From: Bidens hawaiensis
Lineage: Eukaryota > Streptophyta > Magnoliopsida > Asterales > Asteraceae
Assembly (NCBI GenBank): GCA_021521415.1
Contig: JAIQDT010000001.1
Coordinates: 7,564,001 to 7,628,000 of the forward strand
Direction of reading: 5' to 3'
Length of the DNA: 64,000 nucleotides
Positions 12,320 through 23,893 of the stretch are shown here, in pieces. Position 1 is the stretch's first letter; every line of letters begins with the position of its first letter. Under the pieces are notes generated by a model. The model did not search any database. It worked only from the letters and a program-made list of their open reading frames with translations, and had not been told where the DNA came from. The position numbers were made by a program, and so were the translations under genes.

Positions 12320-12951
12320 TAAGGAGACCCCAAAGACCACATCGGTCCATGAGCCGCGTCTAGTAACAATACGTGCCTAGTCCGGTACTTCTAAGAGAAA
12401 GAAGACCACCAAGCCAGAAGACCCGTTTGAGGCTGGAAAGTATCTTATCACCACTGTAAGGATCCTTTGTCCTCTTTATTTGCTGTTGTGGATCCGAAAT
12501 CCCTTTGAACTTGTTTTGATGTAATATGCAGGCCATGGATTCCGCCAAGAGCTACTATGACAAGATGGTCAAGGACTATGAAGAGACCCTTTCGGGAATG
12601 AGGTTTATGGCCGCTGCTAAGGACAAGACTATCTCCAAGCTGACCAAGGAGAATAAGCAGGTTGAGGAACACGCATTCTCAATTGAAGCTCAGCTGCAAT
12701 AGGAGGTGACCCGTGCTACCAACGAATCGAAAATCTGGGCCGTCAAGTCTGTTAATCAAGCCAGGATCAAGATTGTGACCGACGCTAATGATCCTTCCTT
12801 TGACAAGTCGGCATGGGAATTGGCAAAGTGGAAGCAGGCTCTGGCAGTGTTGGGTGGTGGTGAAGATGAAGCTGGTGAAAGCACGGATACTGCGGCTGGT
12901 GGTCAAGAGGCTGAGATGGCTGAAACAGGGAAGGATGCAGCGACTAAATAG
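12320..12951 (+). pseudogene. Element D: last exons of the antisense ORF
   Basis: This is the 3' part of the antisense gene seen more fully in elements B and F. A KR-rich exon end is followed by a GT...AG intron at 12456-12531, then the last exon from 12532. That exon encodes a charged alpha-helical segment (AMDSAKSYYDKMVKDYEE...) broken by a TAG at 12700-12702. It continues through ARIKIVTDANDPSFDKSAWELAKWK, with an acidic Glu/Ala tail ending at 12951. Upstream exons are missing at the junction with element G. It runs opposite to gag-pol of the same element. Confidence 0.75.
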
Positions 12952-13880
12952 GAGGTTGCAAAAGAAGACAAGCCCGAGCCCACTATTTTTATTTGTTTAT
13001 ATTTTGATGGATATTTAATGGTTTGTACTAAGACAATAGTTAACTAGGGTAAAGGATCTATGATCCTTAAGACAAATATGATGGGTAGCAAAGGTGGAAT
13101 GATCCTCTTTTTTTCGGGAATGAAGCCTTTGATGCCCATTTTCTTTATATTTCCTGCACTTTATAACTTTTAGTAACACCTGCTTAACTCGGGTCGATGG
13201 TCCATATTTTGTATGGTGAAATCTGGGTTAAGAATTTTGGTAAGTCCAGGTGACTTGTTAATAATAATAACTTAAACCTTTTGACTATTTGCTTACTATT
13301 TATTATTATGAAAGAATAATTGTAATAGTTTAGATTCATAAAAGGTTTTGAAAAAGTTTCATGGGTAAAATTTAAGAGAAGTTTCAATAGTAGAATATCC
13401 TTGTAAAAGCATATTAAAGATCCCGGGCCCTTGAATATTAAGAATTTAAAAAGATTTAAACTGAATAGGTGTAAATTTATAAGTAAAGATCATACCATAA
13501 GGTCTGATTAGACTTAAGTTACCACAAATGTGAATGCTTCCACGATCCTTTTAGTTAGACTTAGGATACCTGATGCAAATAGCTTATCATATTAACTGAG
13601 ATTAAACTCAACAATCTGGGGGCAAGCCCAACAAACTGGGGAATAGCCCAACAAAACTGGGGACAAGCCCAACAAACTGGGGACAAGCCCAAATAAACTG
13701 GGGACAAGCCCAACAAACTGGGGACAAGCCCAAATAAACTAGGACAAGTCCGAACTGGGGACAAGCCCAAATATACTGGGGACAAGCCCAAATATACGGA
13801 TGTTAAATTGGGGACTTGCCCGAACCGGGATTTAACCCAAACGTGAGTGACGTGAAAATGCCAAAACCTTGTGTATGGTA
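12952..13880. other. Element D spacer between antisense ORF and pol (left part)
   Basis: Non-coding sequence colinear with 22474-23450 of element B. It contains one exact AGGAT-N5-ATCCT dyad (13053-13067) and the array at 13612-13795. Element F interrupts it at 13881, and the spacer resumes at 18551. Confidence 0.75.
13612..13795. repeat. Tandem array of CTGGGGACAAGCCCAA
   Basis: About nine copies of a 17-24-bp unit around CTGGGGACAAGCCCAA, which has complementary arms (TGGG and CCCA). Element B has a shorter version at 23231-23310 at the same place in the element, so copy number varies between relatives. Confidence 0.9.
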
Positions 13881-14782
13881 TGTTTTAGACAAAAATCTGC
13901 TAAGGATCAAGTATCCAAATTTGTAAATGTGAGGTAATGTGCTAACACAATAATAGCTAATGTATGAGCATGATATTGATGAACACAATGATTTGACCAT
14001 GAGGGAAAAAGCCCTTAACCAAGATAGTCTTACTTCGGTCAAAACTTATCAAGGCAATCTTTGGTAAAATAGCTCCGGTCAAGGATTAATAGGATAATCT
14101 TTGGTCGAAGCACTTTAGTCAATGATCAACAGGATAACTTTTGGTCGGCAAGTATATGGTTATCTTGATCTCCGGCATAAAAACCCCCGGACGGTGAAAA
14201 CTATCACCGTCAAGTTAATTAAACAATGAAAAGTGGTTACAAATGTTGTGGAGTATATGATCGAGATTACAATGTAAGCTAGTGCGTAGAGAGAATTATT
14301 GAATCTGCTCTAGAGTGCGTGTGAATACAAGTGTTTTTTCTAGCTCGATCATATCTCGTATTAATAACTAAACAAGAATAACAATATCTCCTAACTATAA
14401 GGAAGTCTCCCACTAGCCGCTCCATGACTTTGACCACGTGCGGATAGTTGCTCAGCAGCGAGATAAGCGGAAGAACAAGTCACACAGCCGTTGGTGATAT
14501 TTTAACTTCAATCTTCTAGAGAGTTCGTCCATAATCAACTGTGTTGAATTAGGATCCTGTATCCATGTTCCAGCTATAGGATGCTCCATGAGAATAATTG
14601 ATACAAATGCGTCTCGAAGTTGATACACATGTCTAACACATCACCATACTAAACGCAATCATTAGTAAACAAACAATACCGAGGATCGTCGATCCTTTAT
14701 ATCCTGTCATATGTTTCAAGGATAAAATATCCATAAGACAGTCAAGGAAAAAGTATCCTCAGTAAAAAATCGTGGCCTAACA
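13881..14782 (-). repeat. 3' LTR of element F
   Basis: It starts TGTTTTAGACAAAAATC and ends GGCCTAACA. The minus-strand polypurine tract (TTTTGGGGGCAAT, 14783-14795) lies directly beside it. An exact dyad is at 14682-14696, with near matches at 14719-14733 and 14743-14757. Confidence 0.93.
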
Positions 14783-15006
14783 ATTGCCCCCAAAATGACG
14801 GGTGATAGTGGAACACAGCTGTCATTTTGAAATTTGAAATCCTGCAAAAACTGCACGATGGGACGGTATTACCAGAATATTTACCATTTAGCCCTCAAGG
14901 TTAATTATAACCGTCTATATATGCCGCCCTATATCTTTGATTATATACACCTTCATCCGACGAATCAGGTATTCTTCTAACCCTTGTCTCTTATTTTCTT
15001 TAATCA

Positions 15007-16190
15007 TGCCTGCCGCTTCATTTTCTTCTCCGGCCCCTTCTACACCTTTCGAACAGTCATCCGGCAGTTCTGAACTGGTTGAAATGGAACCACAAGGCCT
15101 GCTGTCCAACCCATCTTCTGAAATCTGTAAGCTCACGGATCCTGAGGTCGACAGTTTTCACACATTATTTCCTCCAGAAACACTGTTCCGACCCTACGAA
15201 TCCTGCATTAGATGCGACACTTTTTCCAAAGTCTGGGTTTGTTTTCCGGCAACTCCCTTCCTTATTGGCTATAAATACCCCTTTCCGCCTTTTACCCAAA
15301 GCTTTTTCGATTCAACCGGCATATCTTACATACAAGCCATGCCGATGATTTGGAGGGTCCTCAGCACCATCGAAAGGATCATTAAGGAAGAAAAATTTGA
15401 TTTTGGCCTTCCGGAGTTGTCTTACCTGTACACTCTCACTACCTGTGGTTCTGCCCGTTTCATCTTTAAGTCCAAGCCCCGACAGCCTCACCCGATCTTA
15501 AAAGCCATGTTAAACGATTCCGTGTGGAAGAATGAATTTTTCTTCGTTAAACGCGACTCGATACCAGGGGGACCGATCTTCCTTCCACGTGGGTCACGAA
15601 GGGTAGGATCCTAGATCCTTAAGGAATAGTAGGATCCTTTATTCTTCAGTTTTAAAACTTATTCTCTTTTGTTATCTGCAGTTGAGAACTTTGCTTCATT
15701 AAGCAAGCTACCTGGAACAGAAGAAAAGGCAAAACGGTTCCTAGCACTGGATACCCAAGTTTGGACCTTTCAAGCTCGGTTTGTTGAAGGTTTTTGTGAC
15801 ATCTCTTCAATCTCAAATATGTCAAGTAATTTAATCATTTTAATATAAATAAAACAACATAGAATACTTATCTGTTGATTTCTCCTCTATAGGCACTAAG
15901 AAATCTAGAAAGTCCGCTCTCAAGTTCTCCCTTGATGACATTGACTGCATGGTTACCTCTCCTGCTGTCAAGAAAGAGGGTTCAAAAGCTGGCACAAGCT
16001 CCGAGCCCAAGACTGCCACTACCAGGGCCAAATCTGCAGCTTCCAAGAGGAAGAAAACCTCTGATCCCGAGACTCACTGTGACATTGTCTGCTCTGTAAG
16101 TGTACCGTGTTTTTCCCTGTAAGAATTTAGGATCCAGTATTGTCCCAATTTTGACACGAAATTTGTTGGTAGGCTGTGACCGCTAAGATG
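15007..16190 (+). pseudogene. Element F: spliced antisense ORF (gypsy-type transposon domain)
   Basis: This gene runs opposite to gag. The first exon (15007-15602) encodes a Ser/Pro-rich start, then ICKLTDPEVDSF and a globular region (FFFVKRDSIPGG) resembling the plant 'putative gypsy type transposon' (Transposase_28-like) family. Introns with GT...AG ends are at 15603-15681, 15826-15892 and 16096-16172, at the same places as in element B. The second exon gives ENFASLSKLPGTEEKAKRF, and the third is Lys/Ser-rich. A one-base loss near 15580 shifts the frame. The fourth exon is cut off by the deletion that joins it to gag near 16190. Tat-lineage elements are known to carry such antisense ORFs; the function is unknown. 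Confidence 0.8.
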
Positions 16191-17564
16191 TAACCGAGAT
16201 GGGTGGAAGACTTAGTAGCCATTTTAGTGCAGCTCCCGTTAGTGTGGCTCCAAATCCTTTACAAAGGCAAGCCTCCTTGAGTCTCTCAGGAATTGGATTA
16301 ATTTCCATCCTTTCGCTATATTGGGCAACATGTTCCTCAGGGTCAGTGCTCTCATCATATGTCTTCATGTTAGGAGTTTGGAATCTCTTCGGAATTTCAG
16401 CATCACATATGGGCGGAGCGAATCTGGATAACTTGTGACTCCCCTCCAGTATCTCAAGATTTGGACGTATCACTCCCGGGACACTGGATATCATATCCTT
16501 CAGCTTTTGTAACTCCCTAGCCATGGCCTGGTTGATGCCTGAATCCTGCATGGGAACATGGTTAGTATCTAAAGATATAGGATCGTACAAGTTACCTCTC
16601 TGCTGGGTGGCGTTTGGTACTCCAGACGAGTATCTGGTAAAAGAGGAGTCAGCAATAGGAGTGGGTCCTCCTGAAGCTATGGTTTGCATAAGAATTATGT
16701 CTCCAACATGGACTTCGGAAGACTGTATATGCTGCATTGTTGAAGATCCTTGATCTTGAACAAAGGATCCTTGAGGTTGATAACCACAGGAGCCTGGAGC
16801 ATACCACCCAGATGATCCCAGCGGTATCATTGATGATCCCTAATGAGATTGCGAGGATCCTTGAGCCTGTAGACCCATGGACCCTTGTTGAAGAATATGT
16901 GATCCAGACTGAAAGAGTGAGGTTCCTTGAGCCTGCTGCCCCATGGACCCTGGTTGCAGGATAAAGGATCCTGGCTGAAACATTGAGGATCCCTGAGCTG
17001 GTTGACCCACGGACCCTGGTTACAGGATAGAGGATCATGGTTGAAACAGTGAGGATCCCTGAGCCGGTTGACCCACGGACCCTGGTTGCAGGATAGAGAA
17101 TCCTGGCTAATACAGTGAAGATCCCTGAACCGGTTGACCCACGGACCCTGGTTGAAGGATAGAGGATCCTGGCTGAAACAGTGAAGATCCTTGTGAAGGC
17201 TATGCCAGGGATCCTGGACTGGTGAAATCCAGCATCCTGGGCACTAGGGGAGTGAGATCTTCTGCTGGCCTCTTACTCTTCCTGAGATCTTTTATCTCAC
17301 GAAGGAACCTCTGATTAGTCTTGTTCTGTTGCTCCATATACGCTTTAACCTGCGAAAACATAGATGAAACATCAATGTTAGTATTGACCGCAAGGGCAGC
17401 AGCAGTGGTTTTCGAGCTCTGGAAGATCTGTAGTTGCGTCTGCTTCCAGTAGTAGTTGTTCGTTGTGCTGCCATGATTGGTGGAGGCATTGGTGGAAAGG
17501 TCCTCGACGAGAGAGGAATTGATGAGGGCATGGTTGATGAAGCAGAGATGGATTGAGATGCCAT
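16183..17564 (-). pseudogene. Element F: gag remnant with QGSS-type repeats
   Basis: On the minus strand, starting near 17564 (MASQSISASS...), there is a Gag-like protein with a helical segment, then a Gln/Gly/Ser-rich repeat zone (about 17220-16830). A capsid-like part follows (16830-16183) with FAPPICDAEIPKRFQTPNMKTYD and EEHVAQYSERME. It is broken by stops in the repeat zone and ends at the deletion joint near 16190, losing the zinc knuckle and all of pol. Exact dyads occur at 16958-16972, 17090-17104 and 17156-17170. Confidence 0.82.
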
Positions 17565-17627
17565 TGTGAGTGTTTAGTTATGGAAAAATGAAGCTCGATG
17601 AATATAATATGGGTTATAGCACCAATT

Positions 17628-17645
17628 GCCCCACGGTGGGCGCCA
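17628..17645 (-). promoter_or_regulatory. Primer-binding site of element F
   Basis: On the minus strand this reads TGGCGCCCACCGTGGGGC, 3 bp from the LTR end. The same site appears in B (30120-30137) and, with one change, in D (47193-47210). Confidence 0.88.
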
Positions 17646-17648
17646 AAT

Positions 17649-18550
17649 TGTTTTGGACAAAAATCTGCTAAGGATCAAGTATCCAAATTTGTAAAAGTGA
17701 GGTAAGGTGCTAACACAATAATAGCTAATGTATGAGCATGATATTGATGAACACAGTGATTTGATCACGAGGGAAAAAGCCCTTAACCAAGATAGTCTTA
17801 CTTCGGTCAAAACTTATCGAGGCAATCTTTGGTAAAATAGCTCCGGTCAAGGATTAATAGGATAATCTTTGGTCGAAGCACTTTAGTCAATGATCAACAG
17901 GATAACTTTTGGTCGGCAAGTATATGGTTATCTTGATCTCCGGCATAAAAACCCCCGGACGATGAAAATTATCACCGTCAAGTTTATTAAACAATGAAAA
18001 GTGGTTACAAATGTTGTGGAGTATATGATCGAGATTACCATGTAAGCTAGTGCGTAGAGAGAATTATTGAATCTGCTCTAGAGTGCGTGTGAATACAAGT
18101 GTTTTTTCTAGCTCGATCATATCTCGTATTAATAACTAAACAAGAATAACAATATCTCCTAACTATACGGAAGTCTCCCACTAGCCGCTCCATGACTTTG
18201 ACCACGTGCGGATAGTTGCTCAGCAGCGAGATAAGCGGAAGAACAAGTCACACAGCCGTTGGTGATATTTAAACTTTAATCTTCTAGAGAGTTTGTCCAT
18301 AATCAACTGTGTTGAATTAGGATCGTGTATCCATGTTCCAGCTATAGGATGCTCCATGAGAATAATTGACACAGATGCGTCTCGAAGTTGATACACCTGT
18401 CTAATACATCACCATACTAAACGCAATCATTAGTAAACAAACAATACCGAGGATCGTCGATCCTTTATATCCTGTCATATGTTTCAAGGATAAAATATCC
18501 ATAAGACAGTCAAGGATAAAGGATCCTCAGTAAAAAATCATGGCCTAACA
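17649..18550 (-). repeat. 5' LTR of element F
   Basis: It is the same length as the 3' LTR with few differences, which indicates a fairly recent insertion. Exact dyads are at 18450-18464 and 18513-18527, and a near match at 18487-18501. Confidence 0.93.
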
Positions 18551-20043
18551 TGGTACGTCTACCATTAATTCGTAAGATCCTCCATATAGCCGAAAGCAAT
18601 GAAATTGTCAGTCGCTAAGCGTGTACCGGTCACATTGTCCCGAACTATACTTTGGATAGTGTGTGCTACAGGCGAGAGTGTAGAAACTCTAATTCGTTAG
18701 AAAGGTGAAAACCTTTAAACCTTAAAAGGTGTGATCATCGGGGATCGCACCTTAATTGTCGGATTAGACGAGAGAGATATTGATGTACCTTAAGCGTGGG
18801 GGAGAGGTGGCCAACCTCTTAACCATTGAATCTCTTATTGACATCTGCATTGTCACTTAAAGCTTGGAAAATATAAATGTTAAGAATATAGTTTCCTTTG
18901 ATTAGTAATATAAATCTGAAATGAATAAATGATAAAATACGATTTTACCAACTATAGGATCTTTGATCCTGATTAAACGAAATATCTCTTAAGATGGATA
19001 GCATTCCATGCTCTTGGCAGTCAGTCACCTTCCATAGTAAGTACATAATATGCCCCATTTCCTGCTTCTGATTCAATCAAGTAGGGCCCTTCCCATTTAG
19101 GTGCAAGCTTTCCGTCTGCGGGATTAGTTGTATTTTGGAAAGCCTTCCTTAAGACCAAATATCCTTCCTAGAATCTTCGAATCCTGATGTTCTTGTTGTA
19201 TGCCCCAGCTATCCTTTGTTGGTATGCTGCCATTTTGCAGGTATTTGAGCTCATCAACAGTATCTAGATCCTGGATAAGACTTTATTCAGTGGCCTGAGG
19301 TTCACGGATGCTTGTTATAGCTCATCACAGCTTCTGCTCCAAACACCAATGAGAAAGGTGTTTGACCTGTTGCATTCTTAGGTGTTGTTCAATCAGCCCA
19401 AAAAACATAAGGGAGTTCCTCAGCCCACTTGCCTTTCTTGGATCCTAGCTTCTTCTTCAAGTTGTTGATAATAATCTTGTTGCTTGAATCTGCTTTACCA
19501 TTGGCATGAGGATGAACTGGCGTAGAAGTGATCATCTTGATACCCCAACTGTCAGAAAAGTTAGTAGTTCTTTTCCCAGTAAACTGGGATCCAATATCAC
19601 AAACGATTTCAAACGGGATACCAAATCTAGTTATGATATTTCTTTTAATGAAGGATATAACTTCCTTTCACGGACTTGAACAAATGCTTCTGCTTCAATC
19701 CACTATGAGAAGTAGTATGTCATAGCAAGCATAAAGACCTTTTCACATGGTGCTTTTGGTAGGTTGCCTACAATATCCATTCCCCATTTCATGAAAGGCC
19801 ATGAAGAGGATATAGGATACATTGGTTCTGCTGGCTGGTGTAGATTGTTTCCATGCCTTTGGCAAGCATCACACTTCCTCGAGTACTCCATGGCATCTTT
19901 TTTCATTGTTGGCCAAAAGTATCCAGTCCTAAGAATCCTGGAGAATCATGCTATTCCGCCTACGTGGTTGCCGTAATCACCTTCGTGGAAGTCTTGAAGC
20001 ACTTCTTGTATTTCAGGATTCTCACTACATCTCAAATAGGGAC
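18551..20043 (-). pseudogene. Element D: spacer and integrase C-terminal half
   Basis: Up to about 18950 this is spacer colinear with element B 23452-23840. From about 18970 to 20043 the minus strand carries decayed integrase, including [26 protein letters not shown] and MKWG blocks. Conserved Asp/Tyr positions have decayed and there are many stops. An exact dyad is at 18956-18970. Element B cuts the gene at 20043, and the reading continues at 42314. Confidence 0.85.
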
Positions 20044-20899
20044 TGGATAAAAACCAGCTAAGGATAACGTATCCAAATCTGTTTAGTGAGGTATAGTGCT
20101 AACACGATAAAAGCGAATGTATAACCGAAATCATGGTGAACACAATGATTTGATCATGAGGGAAAAAACCTTGATTATGATAATCTTACTTCGGTCAAAA
20201 ACTAGCAAGGTAATCTTTGGTCGAATTTCTGCGGTCAAAGATTAACAAGGTAATCTTTGGTCGGATGGTACGCGATTATAATAATCTCCGGCACAAAAAA
20301 CCCTCGGACGGTGAAAACTATCACCGTCAAGTTTATTAATGGTTAAAGGTGGTTACAATTGTTGTGGAGTTTTTTGATCGATGTTACCAAGTAAGCTAGT
20401 GAATAGAGAGAGTTATTAATTCTGCTCTAGTGTGCGTGAGAGTACAAGTGAAACCTAATCGATCATAACTCGATAAATATAAAGAAAATACAATTAACAA
20501 TAACTCCTAATAATCCGCAAGTCCTCCACTAGCCACTCCCATCACATTGACCACGTGCCATAGAAGTCCAGTAGCGAAATAAGTGGAAAAATAAGTCTAA
20601 GAGCCGTTGTTGATATTTAAACATCAATCTTCACACGAAATCGTCTATTACTAGCTATGTTCAATAAGGATCCTGGATCCATACTCCAGCTAGAGAATAC
20701 TCCATGAGGATAATTGATGCAAGCACATCTTAAAATTGTTATACCTGTCTAACACATCACCATACTAAACGCAATAATTAGTAAACAAATAATACTGAGG
20801 ATCGTTGATCCTTTATAACCTGATACACATCTCAAGGATAATCTATCCATAAGATAGTTAAGGATTAAGGATCCTCAGCATAATATTCATGCCCTAACA
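20044..20899 (-). repeat. 3' LTR of element B
   Basis: 856 bp, starting TGGATAAAAACC and ending GCCCTAACA, followed by ATTGCCCCCAAA, the minus-strand polypurine tract. Exact dyads are at 20798-20812 and 20861-20875, with near matches at 20667-20681 and 20835-20849. Confidence 0.92.
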
Positions 20900-21123
20900 A
20901 TTGCCCCCAAAGTGGCGGGTGATAGTGGAACACAGCTGTCATTTTGAAATTCAAATTTACTGCGAAAACTGATAGATTGGACGGTTTTGCCAAAAATATT
21001 TATCATTTAGCCCCTGAGCTAATAATAACCGTCTATATATGCAGCCCTATATATTTGATTATAACCATACCTCCAGCCGACGCATCAGGTATCCTTTCTA
21101 TTCTTTTATCATTTTCTTTAACA

Positions 21124-22473
21124 ATGTCTACTGCTTCATCTTCTTCTATGTCTCCATCTAAACCTTCCGAACAAACCTCTGATGACTCCGAGTTGTCGGA
21201 AATGGAACCCCAATGTCTCTTAGCCAACCCGTCTGCCAAAATTTGCAAACTCACGGATCCTGAGATTGATGTCTCTTATCACACTTGTACACCCTCACTA
21301 CCCACGGTCCTGTCCAATTTATCTTCAAATCCAAACCTCGACAACCTCACCCGATACTAAAAGTCACTTTAAACGATTCCTTGTGGAGGAATCAGTTTTT
21401 CTTTGTAAAACGTGACTCAATACCAGGAGGAATTGATCTCCCTTCAAAGTGGGTTAGAAAGGGTAGGATCCTGGATCCTTAAGAAATAGCAGGATCCTTT
21501 ATGCTTTAACTTCAATTCTGAATCTTCCTATTTGTTTGCAGTTGACAACTTTGCTTCTTTGGGCAAGTTACCTGGCTCAGAAGAAAAGACAAAATGGTTC
21601 CTAGCACTGGATACCGAGATTAGGACCTTTCAGGCCCGTTTTATTGAAGGTTTTTGTGATATCTCCTCGGGTTCCAGCATGTCAAGTAAGTTAATAATTT
21701 TAAGATAAATAAAATTAGAATAAGAAAACTTATCTGTTAACTTTTTTCCTTTTCAGGCGCCAAGAAATCCCAGAAATCAGCCGGCAAGTTCTCCCTAGAA
21801 GACATTGACTATATGGACACCTCTCCTGTTGTCAAGAAAGAGGCTTCAAAGGCAGGTACTAGCTCCGAGCCCAAGACTGCAACAACCAGGGCCAAATCCG
21901 CTGCTTCCGAAAGAAAGAGGTCCTTAGATCCCGAGACCCATTATGGCTTGTCCTCTCTGTAAGTATCCTATATCCTGATACTTTGAGTTGTAGGATCCAA
22001 TATCCCTCTAATTTTGATTTCTTTGTTGTGTGTAGGCTATGAGTGCCTTCAAAGAACACTATGGAAAGACTATCAGCCAAATGAGTGACAAGCTGTCGGG
22101 GCTAGGGAAAGTCGTGGTTGCCAAGGACAAGGCCATGATCCAGCTCTGCAAAGAGTATAAACAGTTGGAGGATCAGCTATCCTTAGCCGAAGCCCAACGT
22201 CAAGAGGAAGTGGAGCAAGCTACAGATGAGGCCAAGGTGTGGGCTGCCAGGTCGGTATTCCAAGCACGGATCAAGATGGCGAAGGAGGCCGGTGATCCTG
22301 CTTTTGACAAGACGACCTAGGATGTGGAAAAGTGGAAGGCTGCTCTTGATGATCTTGGTGGTGAGGACGATGATGAGATGACTGAAAACACCGAGGCTGG
22401 GACTAGTGGCGTCAAGGAGGTGGCTGAAGCTGGCAAGGTAGAAGGTACTGCTGAGGGTGAAGACGCAGCTTAG
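21124..22473 (+). pseudogene. Element B: antisense ORF with three introns
   Basis: The frame starts at ATG 21124 (MSTASSSSMSPSKPSEQ). Introns with GT...AG ends are at 21463-21541, 21686-21756 and 21959-22035, and the first two join in frame (VRK-VDNFASL and SMS-SAKK). The last exon encodes a long charged helix, a likely coiled coil (MSAFKEHYGK ... EDQLSLAEAQ), then an acidic tail ending at TAG 22471-22473. Damage: an internal deletion in exon 1 relative to element F, and a Trp codon changed to TAG at 22318-22320 (element D keeps Trp). Intron 1 contains a dyad at 21465-21479. It is probably a former protein gene of unknown role. Confidence 0.8.
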
Positions 22474-22904
22474 GTGGGCGATGAAGGATACAGAAGACAA
22501 GGCCCGAGCCCACTTTTTTATTTTGTGTTGATGTTTTTCTGAACAATTACTTTGGTCTGTAATAAACAATAATAACTAGGATAAAGGATCCATGATCCTT
22601 AAGACCATTTGCGGGGGTGACAAAGGTGGATGGATCCTCTATTTGTGGGGATGAAGCCTTTGTTGCCCCTGTTTTTTAATTTTCCTGCACTCATGAACAG
22701 TTAGTAGTACTCACTTAACCTGGATGGATGGTCCATCTTTTGCATGGTGAAGTCCGGGTTAAGAGTTTTGGATAAGTCCTGGTGGATTATTTTAATTAAT
22801 TTAAATCTTTTAACTATTTTCCTGTTGTTTATTTGTAAAAGTTTGTTAGATATAACTTTAGCATTATTGATAGTTTTGAAAAATAATTTTAAGTAAAAGA
22901 CTTC

Positions 22905-22978
22905 AGGATAAAAGATCCTTATGAAAATTACTTAGGATAGAATATCCTTAAAGAACAAAAAGTAGGATATGGTATCCT
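22905..22978. repeat. Cluster of three AGGAT-N5-ATCCT dyads
   Basis: Exact sites start at 22905, 22934 and 22964 with spacers AAAAG, AGAAT and ATGGT. Only the arms are conserved; the spacers and flanks are unrelated, so the cluster is not simply a tandem duplication. Confidence 0.95.
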
Positions 22979-23840
22979 TAAAAATAGGTAAAAATTTTAG
23001 TAATAAATCTTCAAAGAAATAATCCTATAAATTGAAATATCCAAAATTACTGCAACTAAGATAATACATAAATTTGTTAACAGAGACCTAGGTTACCATA
23101 AGTACTGAACTTTCAGTGATCCTTAAAGGAATAACTTTAGGATTCTGGATCCCTAGAATATTGATCCTCACAATGAACTTAGAGAATCTGTTGCAAACAA
23201 CTTATAGTGTTAGTGGGATTAAACCCATTAAGCTGGGGACAAGCCCGTGTAACTGGGGACAAGCCCGTGTAATCTGGGGATAAGCCCGTGAACTGGGGGC
23301 AAGCCCAAATACGGATGTTAACTGGGGACTTGCCCAAACCGGGATTTAGCCCAAATGTGAGTGACGTGAAAACGCCAAAACCTTAGCTAACATGAAAATG
23401 TTAGAAACCTTTGTCTTGAGATAACGTGAAAACGTTATAAACCGGTGGTATGGTACATCTACCATAAATCGTAGGATCCTCCATATAGCCGAAAGCAACG
23501 AAATTGTCAGCCACTAAGCGTGTACTCTGACTATACGTTGGATAACGTGCGCTCCAGGCGAGAGTGTAGAAACTCTATTTACAAGAAAGGTGAAAACCTT
23601 TAAACCTTAGAGGATATGACCATCCGGGGTCATATCCAAACGTGGGCTATGCCAAAGGAAATAGGATAATACCTCAAATGTAAAGGAGAGGTGGCCAACC
23701 TCTTGAGTATCCAATTTATTATTATAATCCTGCATTGTTACTCAAAACTTGGGAAAGATAAAATGTTAAGAATATATTAACCTTAAATTAACAATAAGAA
23801 TTCAAAAAGAATAACTGATCATATAGATGTTACCGATTTT

Positions 23841-23891
23841 GGGATCCTAGATCCTTTAAGGATAATATATCCTCTTAGGATACTGGATCCT
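23841..23891. repeat. Three dyads at 18-bp spacing
   Basis: Sites start at 23841 (GGGAT first arm, one mismatch), 23859 and 23877, exactly 18 bp apart. Spacers are CCTAG, AATAT and ACTGG. The group sits just beyond the integrase stop codon. Confidence 0.95.
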
Positions 23892-23893
23892 GA

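Larger units (their letters stand above)
13881..18550 (-). mobile_element. Element F: pol-less Tat/Retand-type LTR retrotransposon
   Basis: A complete insertion of 4670 bp lies in element D. Two 902-bp LTRs (13881-14782 and 17649-18550) are nearly identical and the target duplication is TGGTA (13876-13880 and 18551-18555). The interior keeps gag (minus), the antisense ORF (plus), the primer-binding site (17628-17645) and the polypurine tract. Protease, RT, RNase H and integrase are absent. Because it has matching LTRs and a TSD, it must have been moved using proteins from a related element. Six exact and several near AGGAT-N5-ATCCT dyads lie outside its D flanks. Confidence 0.92.
22474..23893. 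other. Element B spacer between antisense ORF and integrase, rich in dyads
   Basis: About 1.4 kb of non-coding sequence lies between two convergent genes. Exact AGGAT-N5-ATCCT sites are at 22585-22599, 22905-22919, 22934-22948, 22964-22978, 23859-23873 and 23877-23891. Near matches are at 23139-23153 and 23841-23855. It also holds the CTGGGGACAAGCCC array at 23231-23310. Confidence 0.88.
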
